Source: JAYXXU01 sp049301135 (GTDB lineage Bacteria > Pseudomonadota > Gammaproteobacteria > Pseudomonadales > Moraxellaceae). From it: a stretch of 7,570 bases of DNA. This document shows positions 5,581 to 7,570 of this stretch, piece by piece. Below the pieces are notes generated by a model. The model ran no database searches, had not been told where the DNA came from, and was given only the letters and a program-made list of their open reading frames with translations. Within the stretch, counting starts at the first letter, position 1, and every line of letters starts with the position of its first letter. Both the position numbers and the translations under genes were made by a program. The DNA lies in NCBI GenBank assembly GCA_049301135.1, contig JBAQKP010000199.1, positions 1 to 7,570 of the forward strand, written 5' to 3'.

Positions 5581-6447
5581 ATGAACATTAGTCAGCAATT
5601 GCAACAAACCGAGAATTGGTCAGGGTTAACGGCATATGAACGCGCCAAAATTTGTTGTCAGCTACTGACCACGCTTGGCCTGCCGATTCCCAGTTGGATG
5701 CAGATTAGACAATGGATCGGCAAGGGCAGCGCCAATGACATTCATCGTGCCAAGCAAGATTTTTTGTTAGATCGCCAAACCGTTAAAACGCAATTGATTC
5801 AGCAAGATGATATGCCGACTGCGCTCAGTGGCTCGCTACAAGACTGGTGGCTGCAACTCAAACAAGCAGCAGAGCAAGATTACTTCGCTGAAAAACAGCA
5901 ATGGCAGCAACAACATACTGAGCTACAAGAAGAACTCGCGGCAGCACACCTCCTGATTGAGCAGCAGCAGCAACAAATCGTGCAGCTACACGCACAACGA
6001 GATGCCGAGCACCAGCAGTCGCAGCAGCGTCAACAAGAAATTGATTTAAGAGACCAAGCACTGGACGTACATACACAACACATCCAACAATTATTCGGTG
6101 TGATCGACGCCCAGCAAGCCGCATCTTTGGCTGAGCAAAAGCAGCATGAGCAACAACAGGTCGAGCTACGGCAGGGTGATCAACAGGCACTGGCGGCACA
6201 ATTAAATACACTGGCAGATTTTCATGCTTTTGCTGCCCAGCAGATCGATTTCAGCCGTCAACAGCAGCAGCGCCAACAAGCACAGCAGCAAGATGAATTG
6301 CTGGCACGAATCGAACACCTCTCGGCCGCACAAAAACAGCAATACGATGGACTACGCCAATACATGCTCAAACAACAACTACATATTGATCGTCAGACAG
6401 CCAAACGCGGCCAAAATCAGCGGATGCGTGCAATGTTTAGAGTTTGA
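5581..6447 (+). CDS. KfrA-like DNA-binding protein with glutamine-rich coiled coil
   Basis: The N-terminal part (about residues 16-66) resembles the KfrA N-terminal DNA-binding domain: a helix AYERAKICCQLL, a Gly-Leu-Pro turn, then MQIRQWIGKGSANDIHRAKQ, matching the family pattern of a VRxxLGxGS segment and a recognition helix. Residues from about 90 to 265 form a long helical, probably coiled-coil region. Gln makes up 70 of 288 residues, with runs such as EQQQQQIVQ. The tail (271-288) is basic. ATG 5581 has GGAG at 5570-5573, seven bases upstream. KfrA itself is a plasmid protein that represses its own promoter and has been linked to plasmid stability through filament-like assembly. The role of this copy, here next to metabolic genes, is unknown. 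Autoregulation through the AT-rich dyads upstream is inferred. A generic coiled-coil protein is the main alternative. Confidence 0.75.
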   Translation: MNISQQLQQTENWSGLTAYERAKICCQLLTTLGLPIPSWMQIRQWIGKGSANDIHRAKQDFLLDRQTVKTQLIQQDDMPTALSGSLQDWWLQLKQAAEQDYFAEKQQWQQQHTELQEELAAAHLLIEQQQQQIVQLHAQRDAEHQQSQQRQQEIDLRDQALDVHTQHIQQLFGVIDAQQAASLAEQKQHEQQQVELRQGDQQALAAQLNTLADFHAFAAQQIDFSRQQQQRQQAQQQDELLARIEHLSAAQKQQYDGLRQYMLKQQLHIDRQTAKRGQNQRMRAMFRV

Positions 6448-6646
6448 TTAATAGTCGCTAGTCGAATTTAAGTTTTTATTAAATTATTGATTTTTTAATA
6501 CAATTTTTGATTTGTTGTAGGTCTGTTCAGTCAAATATACTCTGCAAACTGATGGATATTTCAGTTGAGCCAAGCAGGACGTTTGGTTCAGCAACACACA
6601 GGGGCGTGTGTTGTACAGCGCAAATGATCACACAAGGAGTCAGATC
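6448..6646 (+). promoter_or_regulatory. Leader region of the BLUF gene with promoter and 8-bp hairpin
   Basis: An AT-rich stretch (6465-6515) follows the KfrA-like stop codon and contains an AT-only stem (6477-6483 with 6494-6500). The best promoter is TTGTTG (6512-6517), 18 bases, then TATACT (6536-6541, 5 of 6 to consensus), with a start near 6548. The leader of about 100 bases contains a perfect hairpin, CAACACAC (6592-6599), loop AGGGGC, GTGTGTTG (6606-6613). It has no T-run, so it is not a terminator. ATGATC (6624-6629) and GATCAT (6643-6648) could pair around the ribosome binding site. Confidence 0.5.
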
Positions 6647-6661
6647 ATGAGTCAGCTCATG
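6637..6661 (+). repeat. Tandem 12-base duplication spanning the BLUF start codon
   Basis: GAGTCAGATCATG (6637-6649) is followed directly by GAGTCAGCTCATG (6649-6661), sharing one G, with a single base difference. Each unit ends in an in-frame ATG, giving alternative starts at residues 1 and 5. Only the first has a full AAGGAG upstream. Confidence 0.8.
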
Positions 6662-7252
6662 CGGGTTACCTACGTTAGCCGTTCTACCTTTAAACCATTT
6701 GGTTCGCAATCAGGGATTGAACCAAATGTCGCACGTATTCTGTCGCAATCACGGCGTAATAACATGCACCGCAACCTCGTTGGGGTGTTGTACTACGGCA
6801 ACGGTTGTTTTTTTCAATGTCTCGAAGGGAACTCGGATGATATTGATCAGTTGTTAGACAGTCTGCGTCGTGATCCGCGTCATCGTGACCTAGAAATTTT
6901 GTCCAGAGAGTCGATTGATTATTTGTCCTTCATGGACTGGAACATGAAATATGTTTCGGTGGATCAAAAAGTGCAAGAGCTATTAAAAGAGCACAGCATG
7001 AAACGCTTCGATCCTTATCAATTTAGTCCAGAGATGATCAAACAGTTGGTGGATGTGTTTCATCAATTGCCTGAGCCGGTCTCGCCGACGGAGATTGAGC
7101 AACACGCCGAAGCCGCTGAGGTGTTACTCGACAGCCAGACTGCCAAATCACGGATTGACCGGATTGTGGCGTATGTGTTGGGCGCAATTGCGATCTTGGG
7201 CAGTGTGTTTATGATCAACTTGGCGATGGCATCCAGTGGTGGGATTTTCTAG
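6647..7252 (+). CDS. BLUF-domain blue-light sensor with C-terminal transmembrane anchor
   Basis: BLUF domains bind FAD and change hydrogen bonding when they absorb blue light. Residues 5-105 are a canonical BLUF domain with every key position: Tyr9 (VTYVSRS), Asn39 (SRRNN), Gln57 (FFQCLEG), Trp98 and Met100 (DWNMKYV). They align with Tyr8, Asn32, Gln50, Trp91 and Met93 of cyanobacterial Slr1694. Residues 106-165 form a linker with no recognised output domain. Residues 173-195 are a hydrophobic helix (IVAYVLGAIAILGSVFMINL) preceded by K167, R169 and R172, so the sensor should face the cytoplasm. The ATG at 6647 has AAGGAG (6634-6639) seven bases upstream. A second in-frame ATG at 6659 lies in a tandem 12-base duplication. 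The 201-residue length exceeds that of typical short BLUF proteins because of the membrane tail. The signalling partner is unknown. The gene is convergent with the truncated remnant, 13 bases away. Confidence 0.93.
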   Translation: MSQLMRVTYVSRSTFKPFGSQSGIEPNVARILSQSRRNNMHRNLVGVLYYGNGCFFQCLEGNSDDIDQLLDSLRRDPRHRDLEILSRESIDYLSFMDWNMKYVSVDQKVQELLKEHSMKRFDPYQFSPEMIKQLVDVFHQLPEPVSPTEIEQHAEAAEVLLDSQTAKSRIDRIVAYVLGAIAILGSVFMINLAMASSGGIF

Positions 7253-7265
7253 TGCTAGCCAGCCG

Positions 7266-7448
7266 CTAAAGTGATAAACGGCGTAGTTCAGCAATGGGCT
7301 GCGCCCGCTGCCACCAATATAAAAACCGCTCAGACAACTGCTTAGCATGCGGGATCGCGTGTTGTACCTGCTGTGCAGTCAAGCCATTACGCGCCAATTG
7401 CAGTTTCAGCACGTGACGCTGATCCACCAATAACAGGTCTAAATCACT
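7266..7448 (-). pseudogene. 3' remnant of an unidentified gene, cut by an insertion sequence
   Basis: An open frame ending at the TAG at 7266-7268 encodes 60 residues, from SDLDLLLVDQRHVLKL to WWQRAQPIAELRRLSL. Its upstream end runs directly into the IS end at 7450/7451. An in-frame ATG lies inside the IS at 7490, but it has no credible gene context. The simplest reading is the C-terminal end of a host gene disrupted by IS insertion, whose 5' part should lie beyond the other IS end. The residues are mixed and amphipathic, and the tail is rich in Trp, Arg and Leu. I do not recognise the family. A chance open frame is possible, but protein-like composition and the abrupt junction favour a remnant. 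Confidence 0.5.
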
Positions 7449-7450
7449 AG
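7447..7450. other. Candidate IS target site CTAG
   Basis: CTAG immediately precedes the apparent IS end (GGTCTGTTGACG, 7451 onward). IS5-type elements often duplicate a short CTAG/YTAR-like target. The second copy would lie outside the window, so this is a candidate only. Confidence 0.45.
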
Positions 7451-7570
7451 GGTCTGTTGACGTTTCACATTGGCAACCAGATGAAGGCACATGCTAATGC
7501 CACCAGACTGACGAAATTACGTTTCAGTTTATCGTATCTCGTGGCAATCGCTCTAAACTGCTTCAGCCGT
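7451..7570 (-). mobile_element. IS5-family insertion sequence, right end only (continues beyond window)
   Basis: The segment contains the transposase C-terminus followed by 14 non-coding bases ending in GGTCTGTTGACGTT, the probable terminal inverted repeat. The stop codon sits very close to the element end, as is usual in this family. The element truncates the gene remnant at 7266-7448. The exact outer boundary needs the other end. Confidence 0.75.
7465..7570 (-). CDS. IS5-family transposase, C-terminal fragment (5' end outside window)
   Basis: Reading from 7569 down to the TGA at 7465-7467 gives 34 codons including the stop. The peptide contains FRAIATRYDKLKRNFVSL and ends in ACAFIWLPM. The pattern RxIATRYDKLxRNF...IWL is the typical C-terminus of IS5-family DDE transposases, where the conserved Arg/Tyr/Lys follow the catalytic Glu. 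The DDE catalytic residues themselves lie outside the window, so activity cannot be judged. The frame is open to the window edge with no sign of decay. Confidence 0.85.
   Translation of the reverse strand, partial: RLKQFRAIATRYDKLKRNFVSLVALACAFIWLPM

Noticed and set aside
5858..6211. 117-residue minus strand frame antisense to the KfrA-like gene
   Set aside because: It arises from CAG/CAA-rich codons read backwards as Val/Ala/Leu.
5950..6300. CAG/CAA tracts as a microsatellite repeat
   Set aside because: The codons are irregularly mixed and explained by the Gln-rich coiled coil.
6608..6646. Earlier start for the BLUF protein at 6608
   Set aside because: It falls inside the leader hairpin with no ribosome binding site; the BLUF domain begins right after the ATG at 6647.
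5581..7252. KfrA-like plus BLUF genes as a new two-gene light-responsive system
   Set aside because: They share direction, but a 199-base gap with its own promoter separates them and nothing in the sequence links their functions.

Overview
The window looks like chromosomal DNA from a gammaproteobacterium, most likely Moraxellaceae (an Acinetobacter relative). This rests on remembered family resemblance, not a search: the AlkB protein and the two acyl-CoA dehydrogenases read like Acinetobacter-type proteins. Base composition looks near-balanced by eye, which would be high for Acinetobacter itself, so a related genus is possible.

Layout. Positions 1-93 hold the C-terminal tail of a probable membrane protein (+). 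Positions 170-1108 (-) encode an AraC-family regulator with a cupin sensor domain. It is divergent from alkB (1405-2616, +), a membrane alkane 1-monooxygenase with all its histidine boxes. The 296-base gap between them holds an extended -10 promoter for the regulator and repeated TTGGCA motifs that may be its operators. A 73-base GC-rich imperfect palindrome (2624-2696) separates alkB from a convergent two-gene operon (5258 to 2708, -) for two unequal acyl-CoA dehydrogenases. After a 322-base intergenic region come two + strand genes: a glutamine-rich KfrA-like DNA-binding coiled-coil protein (5581-6447) and a BLUF blue-light sensor with a C-terminal membrane helix (6647-7252). The right edge carries a truncated gene remnant (7266-7448, -) that abuts the end of an IS5-family insertion sequence running off the window.

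How the genes work together. AlkB would oxidise alkanes to 1-alkanols. After further oxidation and CoA activation, encoded elsewhere, the acyl-CoA dehydrogenase pair could start beta-oxidation. The AraC regulator probably controls alkB, as AlkR controls alkM in Acinetobacter. No rubredoxin or rubredoxin reductase gene is present, so electron transfer to AlkB must be supplied in trans.

The most interesting signal is in the dehydrogenase pair. One subunit keeps the catalytic Glu and the FAD/substrate loop but has weak partner-facing FAD motifs. The other keeps the partner-facing motifs but has lost both known catalytic-base positions and the FAD loop. This predicts an obligate heteromer. I saw no RNA genes, CRISPR array or defence system.
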